From NCBI GenBank assembly GCA_022822065.1, contig JAJECI010000008.1, positions 221,400 to 285,399 of the forward strand: a stretch of DNA of 64,000 nt, written 5' to 3'. The stretch's first letter is position 1. Each line of letters opens with the position of its first letter. The position numbers were made by a program, and so were the translations under genes. Shown in pieces: positions 53,850-63,805 of the stretch. Origin of the DNA: Candidatus Dadabacteria bacterium. GTDB lineage: Bacteria; Desulfobacterota_D; UBA1144; Nemesobacterales; Nemesobacteraceae. Under the pieces are notes generated by a model. It did no database searches, had not been told where the DNA came from, and saw only the letters and a list, made by a program, of their open reading frames with translations.

Positions 53850-56576
53850 ATGTGGGAAAAAAAAGAGATATTCAGCGAACTTCCGTTCGTTTCGAATTTC
53901 GAGAAAGACAAGATCGATTTCCTGCTTAAGATAGGCGAACTGATAGAAGTGCCTGAACGCTACGTTCTCACCAAGCAGTTCGAACCGAGCCATTCTTTCT
54001 ACTTCCTCGTAGAGGGACTGGTGAATTTCTCAATCAGCGTCGAAGACAGAACCGATGAATTCTCGGTGGGGAAAAGTGACGAGAAATTCACTCCCGTAGG
54101 CTGGTCGGGCTTTCGCTCTCCCAAGCGCTACTACACAACGATTACATGCGAGAAACCCTGCGTCCTGCTAAAGTGGAGCCATCAGAATCTTGAAAAATTC
54201 TTTGACCAGGAACCCCTTCTGGGGCGCGAATTCCTCCTGTTCGTTCTCGGCAAAAGCATAAACCTTCTAAAGCATGTAAGGACCGAGCTTGCAGAATACA
54301 ACAACGTCAACTGGGACATTGAGACGGGAAAAACGGGAGGCTTTTCCCAGGAAGGAAAATACATATCCGTACCCAACCCGCTTCAGCTTCTGAGGCAATC
54401 TCCTTTTTTCGAGGTTTTCCCCGACAGAACACTGCGCCAGCTGGCAAAAGCGACCCAGAAAAAATACTATCTGAACAACGAACCCATATTCAGCCAAGGG
54501 GATACTTCGAAAGGGATAGACATACTGGCTTACGGAAAGGCGGCACTGTGCTTCTCTCCCGACGGGGCGCAGGGAGGAATCGAGGAATCCGCCGCGCTTC
54601 ATCTGATTAACCTCCCGGGATATCTGGTCGGATGGATGGGCGCCGCTTCCGCCGGATCAAACGACGTCACCGCCGTTGCGAGCAGAAACTCGGTTATCTA
54701 TCACATAAGCTCCCGCAATCTTCATAAGATCCTGAATCAGGAGCCCGCCTCGGCGCTGGCACTTGCCAGAAGACTTTTGTGGCTGGTGTCGATCCGGCTT
54801 CGAAATGCCCGCGCGGGGCTCATATCCCAAAGATACGAACGGGAGATACTGGCCATAAGCAATCTCATAGAGCAGAACTCCATGCAGTTAAGCGTAAACT
54901 CCCCCATTCACAAGCTTCCCCATCTGCTAAACAGTCCGCTTACGCTGGATGACGCTTTCCGGCTCCTGTTCAGACTGGAAAAAGAGGGCGAAAGCCTTGA
55001 GAGGGAACTCTCCCGTCTCAGCCTCGACATTCTCGGAAAGATCTACAAGGAATACAACTTTTTCGAGGGCCTGAAAAACGTCTATCAGTCCGTGACCGCG
55101 GCGCCCAAGTCGCTTTCTCCGAGCGAGATAAGAACCATGGCGGCCAAGCAGTTCGCAGGAGTCTTCAACACCACCCCTTACATAATCGAAGGCTGGGAGA
55201 ATCTGCCCGACGAGCCGGGGCACATCTTCATATACAATCATCTGCTGAACCATCCCTATAACACGCTTCCCAACAATTTTCAGATTACGCTCGATTCCCA
55301 CTTCATAAGCTCGATGGTTCTTTACGCCAAGTACGGCGAGGCCGGAATCCGTGTCGTACGCGTTCCGAGGGCGGAGGAATACGGACACGAATACTACTAC
55401 GAGAGGCTCGGACACATAAATGTCTACACCGAGGAATCCGATATCTCCCAAGGGACCCCCGAGCGGAGAAAAGCCTGGAGGAAAAAATTCTATGAAACGG
55501 CCAAGGATCACCTAAAAAAAGGATTTAACATAGTAATAAGTCCGGAGGGGACCAGCATGACGACGGAGGAATCGCCCGGACCGTTCAAACTCGGCGCTTT
55601 TCTTCTGGCCGCGTCCGCCTCGCCCGAACCATATATCGTTCCCGTGGCCGTGGCGAATTTTGATAAAAGAATAAACCAGAACGTGTTCTCCCTGGTGATA
55701 AAAAAGCCCTTCAGGGTATCCGATCACGTAAAAAACCCGGAGGAGAACAAAGACAGGCTCTTTGAGTTCGTCAGGGAATACGGAGACGAGTACAGAACAT
55801 ACGTGGAAGAGGCGGCGGGACTCGCGAGGCGGGCGGAATCCACCAAGATAAACTTAAAAACCTTCGAGCAGGTCGAAAAAGAGTTCCCGGTAATCGACAA
55901 AAACCTCTTCGAACAGGACATAAGGGTCATCGAGAGACGCCATGTCGGGAAAAAGAATGACGCGACGGTATTTTACGGCAGCTCAAGTTTCCGCCTGTGG
56001 AGGGGCATGGCAAGAGATTTCCCCGGGTACAATATCACGAATCTTGGTTTCGGAGGCGCGAGAATCGCCTACTGCCTCCACTATTTCGAGCGGCTCATAA
56101 AACCGAATGACGTTAAATCCCTGGTCTTCTACGCGGGTGATAACGACATAGGGGATGGCTGCATCCCAAGGCAGGTGCTGAATTTCTTTGTGGATTTTTA
56201 CCACCGCTTCAGAGAATCCTACCCACACACGAAATTTACCTTCGTTTCAATAAAACCTAGTCCCGTAAGGTTTCATTTTCTTGACAGGATCGAGGCGTCA
56301 AACGATCTCGTAAGACAGTTCCTGTCAAGAGAGCCCAACACCTTTTACCTGAATGTCCACGACCAAATGCTGAATGAGAACGGGGATATAAGGGAGGAAC
56401 TGTTCACCGAAGACGGTCTTCACATGAACAGAAAGGGATACGCGCTATGGAAGGAGCTGTTTTTGGCAAACGAAAAGGAAATTTTCTACGATCCAGGACC
56501 CGAGAAATCCGAAGGGCGGGTAAAAATTCTCCCGAAAACGGGAACCCATACCCAGGCACCCTCCGATCTGGCTTGA
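53850..56576 (+). CDS. Fusion: two cNMP-binding-like domains + PlsC acyltransferase + SGNH hydrolase, 908 residues
   Basis: Domain 1 (residues ~15-135) and domain 2 (~178-310) are CRP-like beta-roll modules; both lack the canonical phosphate-binding GEL/R-A-A cassette and share VGW(S/M)G instead, so the ligand may not be cAMP. A helical linker (~310-430) leads to a PlsC-like domain: YNHLLNHPYN has His464, but the usual HX4D Asp is absent; Asp482 comes 18 residues later, and ISPEGTS (Glu566) is intact, as is VPVAV. The C-terminal SGNH domain has YGSSSF (likely catalytic Ser712), LGFGGAR, GDND (763-766) and DGLH (Asp855, His858). No transmembrane segment is obvious. Predicted activity: ligand-controlled deacylation/reacylation of phospholipids, an inference. 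AAAGG is 14 bases before the ATG. Confidence 0.75.
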   Translation: MWEKKEIFSELPFVSNFEKDKIDFLLKIGELIEVPERYVLTKQFEPSHSFYFLVEGLVNFSISVEDRTDEFSVGKSDEKFTPVGWSGFRSPKRYYTTITCEKPCVLLKWSHQNLEKFFDQEPLLGREFLLFVLGKSINLLKHVRTELAEYNNVNWDIETGKTGGFSQEGKYISVPNPLQLLRQSPFFEVFPDRTLRQLAKATQKKYYLNNEPIFSQGDTSKGIDILAYGKAALCFSPDGAQGGIEESAALHLINLPGYLVGWMGAASAGSNDVTAVASRNSVIYHISSRNLHKILNQEPASALALARRLLWLVSIRLRNARAGLISQRYEREILAISNLIEQNSMQLSVNSPIHKLPHLLNSPLTLDDAFRLLFRLEKEGESLERELSRLSLDILGKIYKEYNFFEGLKNVYQSVTAAPKSLSPSEIRTMAAKQFAGVFNTTPYIIEGWENLPDEPGHIFIYNHLLNHPYNTLPNNFQITLDSHFISSMVLYAKYGEAGIRVVRVPRAEEYGHEYYYERLGHINVYTEESDISQGTPERRKAWRKKFYETAKDHLKKGFNIVISPEGTSMTTEESPGPFKLGAFLLAASASPEPYIVPVAVANFDKRINQNVFSLVIKKPFRVSDHVKNPEENKDRLFEFVREYGDEYRTYVEEAAGLARRAESTKINLKTFEQVEKEFPVIDKNLFEQDIRVIERRHVGKKNDATVFYGSSSFRLWRGMARDFPGYNITNLGFGGARIAYCLHYFERLIKPNDVKSLVFYAGDNDIGDGCIPRQVLNFFVDFYHRFRESYPHTKFTFVSIKPSPVRFHFLDRIEASNDLVRQFLSREPNTFYLNVHDQMLNENGDIREELFTEDGLHMNRKGYALWKELFLANEKEIFYDPGPEKSEGRVKILPKTGTHTQAPSDLA

Positions 56577-56586
56577 AATAGCCCTC

Positions 56587-56979
56587 CTACTGCCGACCGC
56601 GCTCCCTCCCCGAAGCGGGAATCAGAAGCCACATCTTTCTTTTCGAGTGACGCCCCCAGCTTGGAGAAAGCAGAACGTAATTGCCCCAAAGGAGCGGCGA
56701 ACCATCGAGACGAAAAGAGAACTTGGAGGAACCTTGGTGACTCGAAACGTACCTTCCGGAAACTGAAAAATCGGCCTTTGCCGAGCGGGACTGCCCGCAG
56801 AGAAAGGCCCACAGATCATTCTCTTCAAACTCGATCCCGATAGCCTTTTCTCTCTTGTCCATCCACTCCGCGTTTGGAAAAACCCAGTGGCGATGGCCGT
56901 CTGTGAGTTCTAGGGAAAGAACAAAACAGGTGGTTTCCGAGACGATTTTCCTAACAGAGTATCTGAGAGTTGAGTTCAT
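56587..56979 (-). CDS. LigD 3'-phosphoesterase-like protein lacking catalytic residues
   Basis: 130 residues. The line FVLSLELTDG, HWVFPNA, DKREKAIGIEFE, KFSFRLDGSPLLWGNYVLLSP, MWLLIPA follows the phosphoesterase (PE) domain of DNA ligase D: RLHYDLRLELDG, SWAVPKGPS, DPREKRLAV, GKLKFxLxGxRLxGxFALVR, WLLIK. The catalytic HxxxxxHYD is replaced here by TTCFVL, so no activity is expected. It overlaps coaX by 29 bases. It could be a decayed PE domain or a structural relative. Confidence 0.5.
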   Translation of the reverse strand: MNSTLRYSVRKIVSETTCFVLSLELTDGHRHWVFPNAEWMDKREKAIGIEFEENDLWAFLCGQSRSAKADFSVSGRYVSSHQGSSKFSFRLDGSPLLWGNYVLLSPSWGRHSKRKMWLLIPASGRERGRQ

Positions 56980-57727
56980 AGAGCAGTCTCAGGCCGTGGA
57001 GAGCAAGGTCCTTGTCGACCTGGTTCTCGCAGGCGCACTCCTCGGAGACCGCCTCGGCGAATCCCCCGGTCATTATGATCTCGGGAGAGGAACCCATCTC
57101 CTCCTTGAGTTTCGCGCAAAGCCCGTCAATCATCGAGGCGTAACCGTAAAACAGCCCCGACTGTATGCACTCTACGGTGTCCTTGCCGATCACCTGCTCG
57201 GGCTTCTCGGGGTCGACCTTCGGAAGTTTTGAGGTCCCGTGGTAAAGCGCCACCGTGGAAAGCTCAATCCCCGGGACTATGGCTCCGCCCAGATATTCTC
57301 CTTTATCGGAAACACAGTCAAAAGTGGTCGCCGTGCCGAGATCAACAACTATCACGCTTCCGCCGAAGCGGTGGTAAGCCGCAACCGCGTTCGCTATTCT
57401 GTCGGCTCCGAGTTCTTCGGGATTATAAATGCGAATCTGCATTCCCGTTCTTGTCTCAGGACCCACGATAATGGGACGATGACCGAAATATTTCTCCACC
57501 AGTTTCGCCACCCCTTCCTCCATCTCGGCGACCACGCAGGAAAGTATGGAACCGCTGAACGAAGAGGGAGATATGTCTTTCTCGTCCATCTTCCCGAATA
57601 AGATAATTCCGTAGTCATCAGGACTCTTGGTTCTGTCGGTATCAATTCTGAAACTGTATACGAGATCCTCTCCGGAAAATATTCCGACCATTATGCTCGT
57701 GTTGCCGACGTCAATTGTGAGAAGCAT
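56951..57727 (-). CDS. coaX: Type III pantothenate kinase
   Basis: 258 residues with DVGNTSIMVGIF at the N-terminus (phosphate-1), GADRIANAVAAYHRFG, DLGTATTFDCV and GGAIVPGIELS. It phosphorylates pantothenate, the first step to coenzyme A, using a monovalent cation. ATG 57727. Alone on minus; the upstream 240 bases carry the lipoprotein promoter on the other strand. Confidence 0.95.
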   Translation of the reverse strand: MLLTIDVGNTSIMVGIFSGEDLVYSFRIDTDRTKSPDDYGIILFGKMDEKDISPSSFSGSILSCVVAEMEEGVAKLVEKYFGHRPIIVGPETRTGMQIRIYNPEELGADRIANAVAAYHRFGGSVIVVDLGTATTFDCVSDKGEYLGGAIVPGIELSTVALYHGTSKLPKVDPEKPEQVIGKDTVECIQSGLFYGYASMIDGLCAKLKEEMGSSPEIIMTGGFAEAVSEECACENQVDKDLALHGLRLLYELNSQILC

Positions 57728-57926
57728 AGCGAATCAAGCCCGGTTATTTTAATCTGGTCTGTTGACCGAAATCCACAGGTGCTCGGAAACGATGAGGTAC
57801 CATTAATTCCGATGCGGATAAACCGGTTTCGAGGGGAGTATAACTTAAAAACCGTGCAAACCGAAGCGCTAATATATTGACAGTCTTTGGATGGACCAAG
57901 CTGTACAAGTATTTCTATGCGAATTG

Positions 57927-57935
57927 TGCTATAAT
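57927..57935 (+). promoter_or_regulatory. Predicted extended -10 promoter of the lipoprotein at 57967
   Basis: TGC-TATAAT is an extended -10; no -35 at the proper distance, though TTGACA lies 47 bases upstream. A leader of about 25 bases with GGGGG before ATG 57967 fits. Confidence 0.5.
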
Positions 57936-57966
57936 CCGAAAATCTTATATTAATGGGGGTTTAGTT

Positions 57967-58686
57967 ATGAAGAGATTTTACAATAATCTTGGATGGCACC
58001 GTATTCGTGGGGTGCGCGGTTTCGGAATTCTTGCCTTGTCGATTGCGTTCTGCCTTACAGGGTTGCTCGCGCTTTCATCCTGTGATGATGACAATGATGA
58101 AGCAGCACCGGAACCAGTGGAAATGAGAGGGTTCTATTCCAGTGTTGATACAGACGGTACAGTGGATTGTACGAACGAGGACGTCGACCTGCGCGAAGAA
58201 GAAGCCGGAGATCTTAGTGAGCCTAACGTCAGAATCACCTCGCGTGGTGTCGCCTTCGGAGATGCAGCCTTTATACAAGTAGGAGTAAAGGTAGGCGGAA
58301 GTGCTACGAATGCCGAAACCATTGCATCTTATTACGTAAGTGAAACGGATGGAAATTTTGACAGGCCCGGATCATATTTTCTTGTAGCAAAAACCGACTC
58401 TGACATCCAGGCAGACACGATATATACCGGTTACTGGGCGGGCTATGCTTACCGCCCGGGAGGAGAGGGCACGCCCAAACCCGTGGTAATTTGCCCATAC
58501 GTAATGGTGCCGGCAGGAACTCCTGAATTAGAGGACATAGCAGGTGGTGACTGTGGTGACATGGGCGGAGACGATGTGCATCCCGCATTGCAAAAATATC
58601 TGACAGACGCTGACGGTTCTCTTAAGAATTGCCATGATCTCTTGGATGCTGACGGCGTGCTGAGTCCCGAGAAACGAACACAATAA
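57967..58686 (+). CDS. Orphan lipoprotein, 239 residues (paralogue of the one at 29874)
   Basis: From ATG 57967 the signal is long: basic start MKRFYNNLGWHRIRG, then IAFCLTGLLALSSC. The lipobox LSSC is acceptable and CDDDNDEA follows, like the CDDNDNA of the other copy. The body shares the same ordered blocks (VEMRGFYSSVD, DCTNEDVDL, YTGYWAGYAYRPGG, VICPYVMVPAG), but has a longer insertion and a Gly/Asp-rich segment (GGDCGDMGGDD). Terminated by a hairpin at 58723. Both copies look like stand-alone genes with their own promoters. Function unknown. Confidence 0.7.
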   Translation: MKRFYNNLGWHRIRGVRGFGILALSIAFCLTGLLALSSCDDDNDEAAPEPVEMRGFYSSVDTDGTVDCTNEDVDLREEEAGDLSEPNVRITSRGVAFGDAAFIQVGVKVGGSATNAETIASYYVSETDGNFDRPGSYFLVAKTDSDIQADTIYTGYWAGYAYRPGGEGTPKPVVICPYVMVPAGTPELEDIAGGDCGDMGGDDVHPALQKYLTDADGSLKNCHDLLDADGVLSPEKRTQ

Positions 58687-58722
58687 GTGGGATAACTCGA
58701 GACAGCGGAGTATAATTTACAA

Positions 58723-58764
58723 ACGGGCATCAGGTTAACAACAAACCCTGCATGCCCGTTTTTT
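58723..58764 (+). terminator. Rho-independent terminator after the lipoprotein gene
   Basis: ACGGGCATCAGG and CCTGCATGCCCGT (58746-58759) form a stem with a small bulge, followed by six T bases (58759-58764). Confidence 0.85.
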
Positions 58765-58867
58765 GTCCGCCGAACGATTTAAACTAACTCAGGGCTCGTA
58801 CCGAGCCCGTTCTTTGACAAAACCCCAGGGGAAAACTATTATTTCACCGCGTCCAGAAGGAGAAAAA

Positions 58868-59794
58868 GTGAGAATAATCGTTACAGGTGGAGCGGGATTC
58901 ATAGGCTCCTGGGTATGCGAAGCTTATATCTCCGAGGGCCACGAGGTTCTCGTGATCGACAATCTCTCGACGGGGTCCGAGGACAACATCCCTCCCGAAG
59001 CCGAATTCATCAAGTGCGACGTAAGGGATTCTGCCGGACTTGAAAAGGCGTTCCGCCAATTCCGCCCCCAAATCGTTAATCACCATGCGGCGCAGATAAA
59101 CGTAAGAAGTTCTGTTGAAGACCCCGGCTTTGATGCCGATGTAAACATAGGCGGTTCCCTTAACGTCCTGAGACTCTGCGCGGAACACGAAACCGGGAAA
59201 TTCATTTTTTCATCCACAGGAGGCGCCCTTTACGGAGAACCGGAAAAGCTTCCCGCGGACGAATCAACCCCCGCCCTTCCCCTTTCCCCCTATGGAATCT
59301 CGAAACTCTCAACGGAAAATTACGTAAGGTACCACTCAAGGACCCACGGTTTCGGACACGCGATCCTGAGATACTCAAACGTGTACGGAGAAAGGCAGAA
59401 CCCCGAGGGAGAAGCCGGCGTGATAGGGATTTTCTGCGAGAAAATAATCGGCGGAGGACCCTGCCTCATATTCGGAGACGGGGAACAGACGAGGGATTAC
59501 GTACACGTCTCTGACGTCTCCCGGGCGAACCTGCTTGCCGCGGCCCTCAAGCAAGAGGGAACTTTCAACATAGGAACTTCTATCGAGAGCTCGGTAAACG
59601 ACATAGTGCGCATATTGGAGGAGGTAACCAAAACCGAATTCACGACTGTTTATGAAAAAGAGCGCCCCGGGGAAGTAAAAAGAATCAGTCTTGACTGCTC
59701 CCTTGTAGCCGAGAAGCTCGGATGGAGTGCGCAGGTGACCTTGCGCGAAGGCCTTCTTAGAACATGGAACTGGTTTTTGCGGGAAAGAAATTGA
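58868..59794 (+). CDS. NAD-dependent sugar epimerase/dehydratase (UDP-glucose 4-epimerase type)
   Basis: 308 residues from GTG 58868 with AAGGAG five bases upstream; the longer upstream frame (from 58763) is unlike the family. The Rossmann motif is VTGGAGFIGSW, the catalytic Tyr-Lys pair is in SPYGISKLSTE, and SSTGGALYGE, LRYSNVYGERQ and RDYVHVSDVS follow. It is a short-chain extended dehydrogenase that probably acts on a UDP-sugar for surface polysaccharide; the exact substrate is open. Confidence 0.85.
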   Translation: MRIIVTGGAGFIGSWVCEAYISEGHEVLVIDNLSTGSEDNIPPEAEFIKCDVRDSAGLEKAFRQFRPQIVNHHAAQINVRSSVEDPGFDADVNIGGSLNVLRLCAEHETGKFIFSSTGGALYGEPEKLPADESTPALPLSPYGISKLSTENYVRYHSRTHGFGHAILRYSNVYGERQNPEGEAGVIGIFCEKIIGGGPCLIFGDGEQTRDYVHVSDVSRANLLAAALKQEGTFNIGTSIESSVNDIVRILEEVTKTEFTTVYEKERPGEVKRISLDCSLVAEKLGWSAQVTLREGLLRTWNWFLRERN

Positions 59795-59868
59795 CGGCAG
59801 CCTGAAGTCCCTGTCTTTGAAAAAACCTCGCTCGTGGTTAGAATTACTTTTCCTTCGGAGGATGGATA

Positions 59869-60042
59869 ATGCAGGATAACGAAGAATTTTTTGATGTAAG
59901 GATTTACAAAAGATATATAAAAGAAGGGCATATCACCCAGAAGGATTACGAGAAACACGTAAAGTCCCTGCCCGATGTAAGTGACAAGGCGACATTCCTT
60001 GTCATTGACGAAGAAGAGGAAGCCGGAGAGCAAGAAGAATAA
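59869..60042 (+). CDS. Small acidic protein, 57 residues
   Basis: From ATG 59869 (GGAGG 7 bases upstream) to TAA 60040-60042; the next gene's ATG overlaps the stop (TAATG). The sequence is hydrophilic, with an acidic C-terminal run of Asp/Glu. The segment YIKEGHITQKDYEKHVKSLPD looks conserved. Unknown function; translationally coupled to the next gene. Confidence 0.65.
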   Translation: MQDNEEFFDVRIYKRYIKEGHITQKDYEKHVKSLPDVSDKATFLVIDEEEEAGEQEE

Positions 60043-60254
60043 TGGAACGCTGGGATTACAAGGTGGTCTCGACAGACGTGCTCGTTAAAAGGTCCCAGGA
60101 CCACGATATAGCCGTCTACAAGGAAGAGGTTGATTCGAGGAGGGAGGACGCCAGGGGAAACCTTGAAGATTCTCTTGTCTCGCTTGGCAATGACGGCTGG
60201 GAACTCGCCACCATTACGGGTGAATTCGCCATATTCAAAAAGAGAGTCAGCTAG
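60042..60254 (+). CDS. DUF4177-like small protein, 70 residues
   Basis: The pattern WDYKVV near the start, then LVSLGNDGWELATITG and a final FKK is that of the small DUF4177 family (ferredoxin-like, possibly protein- or ligand-binding). It begins at the A of the preceding stop codon, so it is coupled to the 57-residue gene. It is convergent with guaA and only 3 bases separate their stops. Confidence 0.65.
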   Translation: MERWDYKVVSTDVLVKRSQDHDIAVYKEEVDSRREDARGNLEDSLVSLGNDGWELATITGEFAIFKKRVS

Positions 60255-60257
60255 ATT

Positions 60258-61790
60258 TCACTGCCACTCTATGGTGCCGGGAGGCTTCGTGGATATATCG
60301 TATACGACCCGGTTTATCCCCTTTACCTCGTTTATGATCCTTACCGAGATTTTCCCGAGCAGATCATAGGATATCTTCGACCAGTCGGCGGTCATTCCAT
60401 CCGTACTGCTCACAGCCCTCAGGGCGCAGACGTTCTCATAGGTGCGCTCATCGCCCATCACCCCCACCGTCTTCACGGGGATAAAAACGCAGAAAGCCTG
60501 CCATATTTCATCATAGGCCCCTGATTTTTTAAGCTCGTCTATAAAGATGCTGTCCGCGTGCCTCAGTATGGAGAGTCTCTCGTGCGTGACTTCTCCCATT
60601 ATCCTGATCGCAAGACCCGGACCGGGAAAGGGATGGCGGCCTATGAGGGAGGAAGGAAGCCCGAGAGCCTTGCCAACGTTTCTCACTTCGTCTTTGAAAA
60701 GTTCCCGAAGAGGCTCTACTATCTCAAGGTTCATTTTCTCCGGAAGCCCTCCGACATTGTGGTGGGACTTTATGACGGCCGAGGGCCCCTTGACGCTCAC
60801 GCTCTCGATAACGTCGGGATAGAGTGTTCCCTGGGCGAGAAAACGGACATCGGATATCTTCTCAGCCTCTTCCTCAAAGACCCTCACGAACTGCTCGCCC
60901 ATAATCTTTCTCTTCGTTTCGGGATCCTCAACGCCCTCAAGGTGAGAGAGAAATCTCTCAGAGGCATCCACCTGAATGAAGTTCATCTCAAACTCGGAAA
61001 AAGCGTCGCAGACCTCCTGAGCCTCATCAAGCCTCATGCACCCCGTATCGACGAAAATACAGTAAAGTCTGCGGCCCACCGCCTCGTTAATAAGAGCCGC
61101 CGCGACCGAGGAGTCCACTCCCCCCGAGAGCCCGCATATGATCTTGCCGTCCCCGACCCTTTCCCTTATGTAGTGTATTGAATGCTCTATGAATGACCCC
61201 GCCGTCCAGTTCCCGTCAAGCCCCGCCACCTGAAAAAGGAAATTGGAAAGTATCCGGGCTCCGAATTCTGTATGCACAACTTCCGGGTGGAACTGCACCC
61301 CGTAGATGTCTCCGCCTGCGTTTCTTACCGCCGCACACTCCGTGTTTTCGGTATCGGCTATCGCCGTAAATCCCTCGGGCACCCTAAGGACCCTGTCGCC
61401 GTGAGACATCCAGACTCCCGAGGTCTTCTCCACACCCGAGAAAAGCGGGTCTTCCTCTACCAAGTTCAAGACGGCGGGACCGTATTCCCTCTTTTCAGAG
61501 CGCTCAACTTCCCCGCCGAGCTGGAAAACCAGCACCTGAAGCCCGTAACAGATACCCAGAACGGGTATTCCCAAGGACAGTATCTCCCCGTCGACCCTGG
61601 GAGAACCATCCTCCCAGACACTTGAGGGACCCCCGGAGAGTATTATCGCCCCTGGAATATCTTTCTTTATTTCGTCTGTGGCAGTGTTATAGGGTTTTAT
61701 TTCGGAATAAACCCCGAGTTCCCTGGTGCGTCTGGCGATAAGCTGCGTATACTGGGAACCGAAATCAAGAACAAGAACTTTTTGCCGCAT
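60258..61790 (-). CDS. guaA: GMP synthase (glutamine-hydrolysing)
   Basis: 510 residues. The class I glutamine amidotransferase has Cys in GICYGLQVL and His/Glu in [13 protein letters not shown]. The ATP-pyrophosphatase loop is [14 protein letters not shown], and the C-terminal dimerisation domain is present. It converts XMP to GMP. It follows guaB on the minus strand after 96 bases, a common arrangement. Confidence 0.97.
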   Translation of the reverse strand: MRQKVLVLDFGSQYTQLIARRTRELGVYSEIKPYNTATDEIKKDIPGAIILSGGPSSVWEDGSPRVDGEILSLGIPVLGICYGLQVLVFQLGGEVERSEKREYGPAVLNLVEEDPLFSGVEKTSGVWMSHGDRVLRVPEGFTAIADTENTECAAVRNAGGDIYGVQFHPEVVHTEFGARILSNFLFQVAGLDGNWTAGSFIEHSIHYIRERVGDGKIICGLSGGVDSSVAAALINEAVGRRLYCIFVDTGCMRLDEAQEVCDAFSEFEMNFIQVDASERFLSHLEGVEDPETKRKIMGEQFVRVFEEEAEKISDVRFLAQGTLYPDVIESVSVKGPSAVIKSHHNVGGLPEKMNLEIVEPLRELFKDEVRNVGKALGLPSSLIGRHPFPGPGLAIRIMGEVTHERLSILRHADSIFIDELKKSGAYDEIWQAFCVFIPVKTVGVMGDERTYENVCALRAVSSTDGMTADWSKISYDLLGKISVRIINEVKGINRVVYDISTKPPGTIEWQ

Positions 61791-61886
61791 TTTACGACCG
61801 CCTCCCCCGTCGCGATAAAACCCGAAGAACCCCGAAGGGTAAACCGTCCTTTCCGAGGCTGACTTTACGAGATAAGAAAACCGTTA

Positions 61887-63356
61887 TCACCCGATCCTGT
61901 AGTTGGGAGATTCCTTGGTAATTACGATATCGTGAACGTGACTTTCCTGAAGCCCGGCATTGGTAATCTTCACGAACTTCGCGTTTTCCTGAAGTTGCTT
62001 TATCGTCGCGGAACCCGTGTAGCCCATTCCCGCACGAAGTCCCCCGACAAGCTGGTAAATTATGGCCCCTATATTGCCTCTGTAAGGAACCCTTCCCTCT
62101 ATTCCTTCGGGGACAAGCTTGGCCTCCATCATCTCGTCCTCCTGGGCGTAGCGGTCCCTGCTCCCGGCCCTCATCGCCTCAATGGAACCCATGCCGCGGT
62201 AAACCTTGTAGGTTCTCCCCTGGTAGAGAACGACTTCCCCGGGAGCTTCGTCCGACCCGGCGAGCAGGTTTCCTATCATCACGGAATCCGCTCCGGCGGC
62301 AAGCGCCTTTGTTATATCCCCCGAGTACTTTATCCCTCCGTCGGCTATTACGGGTATGTCGTGCTTTTTCGCAACGGAACAGACTTTTCTTATGGCGGTT
62401 ATCTGCGGCACTCCTATGCCGGCTATCACGCGCGTCGTGCATATCGACCCGGGACCGACTCCCACCTTGAGACAATCCGCACCGGCTTTTATAAGATCCT
62501 CGGCCGCTTCGGAGGTGGCTATGTTGCCGGCCACCAGATCTATATCCGGGTACTTTTTCCTTATGCGGGCCAGGCTGTCGAGCACCCTTTTCGAATGCCC
62601 GTGGGCGGTATCGACCACTATCACGTCACAACCCGCCGCAACAAGCTCGTCCACCCGCTCCTGGCTGTGCTTGTCAACTCCGACCGCGGCTCCCACGAGA
62701 AGCCTTCCCATCACGTCCTTAGACGCTTTGGGAAACTTCTCTATTTTCTCTATATCTTTCATGGTTATAAGGCCGCGAAGCTTGAACCTGCCGTCAACGA
62801 CCGGGAGTTTCTCTATCTTGAACTTGTGAAGAAGTTCCTTGGCTTCAAGAAGAGTGGTGCCCTCCTTAACGGTAACAAGCTCCTTCTTGGGAGTCATGAC
62901 CTTGTCGATCTTAAGGTCCATGTTCTTTTCGAATCTTATGTCCCTGTTGGTGATTATTCCGTGAAGGGTATTGTCGGGCTTTACGACGGGAAGACCCGAG
63001 ATGTCGTTCTCAACCATTATCTCGAGCGCTTCGCTAACCCGGGTTCCGGGACGTACGGTCAGTGGATTGACTATCATTCCGCTTTCGTATTTCTTCACTC
63101 TCTCGACTTCGCCCGCTTGTGCCGGGATGGAGAGGTTTCTGTGGATTATTCCTATGCCGCCTTCCTGCGCCATGGCGATTGACGTGCGGAATTCCGTTAC
63201 GGTATCCATAGCCGCGCTCAGTATGGGAATATTAAGGTTTATGCGCCGGGTAAGCCTTACCGAGACGTCAACTTCGCTCGGCAGAACTTCGGAGTAGCAT
63301 GGGGATAGTATTACGTCGTCAAAGGTAAGCGCTTCTTCAAAAACAAAATCCTGCAT
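61887..63356 (-). CDS. guaB: IMP dehydrogenase
   Basis: 489 residues: TIM-barrel with two inserted CBS domains (~residues 95-205, e.g. NDISGLPVV and [13 protein letters not shown]). The catalytic Cys is in [13 protein letters not shown] and the flap region includes RGMGSIEAM. It makes XMP from IMP, the committed step to GMP. It follows the 125-residue gene by 5 bases. Confidence 0.97.
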   Translation of the reverse strand: MQDFVFEEALTFDDVILSPCYSEVLPSEVDVSVRLTRRINLNIPILSAAMDTVTEFRTSIAMAQEGGIGIIHRNLSIPAQAGEVERVKKYESGMIVNPLTVRPGTRVSEALEIMVENDISGLPVVKPDNTLHGIITNRDIRFEKNMDLKIDKVMTPKKELVTVKEGTTLLEAKELLHKFKIEKLPVVDGRFKLRGLITMKDIEKIEKFPKASKDVMGRLLVGAAVGVDKHSQERVDELVAAGCDVIVVDTAHGHSKRVLDSLARIRKKYPDIDLVAGNIATSEAAEDLIKAGADCLKVGVGPGSICTTRVIAGIGVPQITAIRKVCSVAKKHDIPVIADGGIKYSGDITKALAAGADSVMIGNLLAGSDEAPGEVVLYQGRTYKVYRGMGSIEAMRAGSRDRYAQEDEMMEAKLVPEGIEGRVPYRGNIGAIIYQLVGGLRAGMGYTGSATIKQLQENAKFVKITNAGLQESHVHDIVITKESPNYRIG

Positions 63357-63361
63357 AGCGG

Positions 63362-63739
63362 CTAGCCGGCCTTCTTCGCGGCGGAAACTTTCCTTGCCCT
63401 CGGTTTTTTTGTTTTCGGGGCGGGTTTTGGTTTTCTCTCAGCCTTAGGGGCTTCGCTCCCGCTCATACTTTGAAAACCCTTAGAGAAAAGATCCAGGATT
63501 TTCTTTCTCGCGTCGGAAGCCTCCACCCCGAGTTCAATCTCTATTTCCTGCTCCTTATCCAGAAGGTTCAGAAAAACTGACACGATGCCCACGTAAGTCG
63601 TGTCATCTACTTTTTCAAATCCCATGGATTTCAGAAGCTTTCTCGGAATGAGCGGAAACTCGAAATCAACAGTCTCAACGGATTCTTTTGAAAGTGAACC
63701 GTCCTGACTTATGCTTACTTTTATTCGTGTAGATTTCAT
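63362..63739 (-). CDS. Hypothetical protein with Lys/Pro-rich tail, 125 residues
   Basis: ATG 63739 with GGTGG upstream. The first 90 residues appear folded ([14 protein letters not shown]... [18 protein letters not shown]); the end is a basic, Pro/Ala/Lys-rich tail ([17 protein letters not shown]), suggesting nucleic-acid contact. It lies 5 bases before guaB, so is co-transcribed. No family recognised. Confidence 0.6.
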   Translation of the reverse strand: MKSTRIKVSISQDGSLSKESVETVDFEFPLIPRKLLKSMGFEKVDDTTYVGIVSVFLNLLDKEQEIEIELGVEASDARKKILDLFSKGFQSMSGSEAPKAERKPKPAPKTKKPRARKVSAAKKAG

Positions 63740-63776
63740 CGCTTACCCACCGGTATCATTTCTATAAAGGGGCTAT

Positions 63777-63805
63777 ATTTTACTAAAAACGGCTTAATAA
63801 AGCAA
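63777..63805 (-). promoter_or_regulatory. Predicted promoter of the 125-residue gene and guaB
   Basis: On the minus strand TTGCTT and TAAAAT are 17 bases apart; the start would be near 63770, ~30 bases before ATG 63739. The rest of 63806-63987 has no supported feature. Confidence 0.45.
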
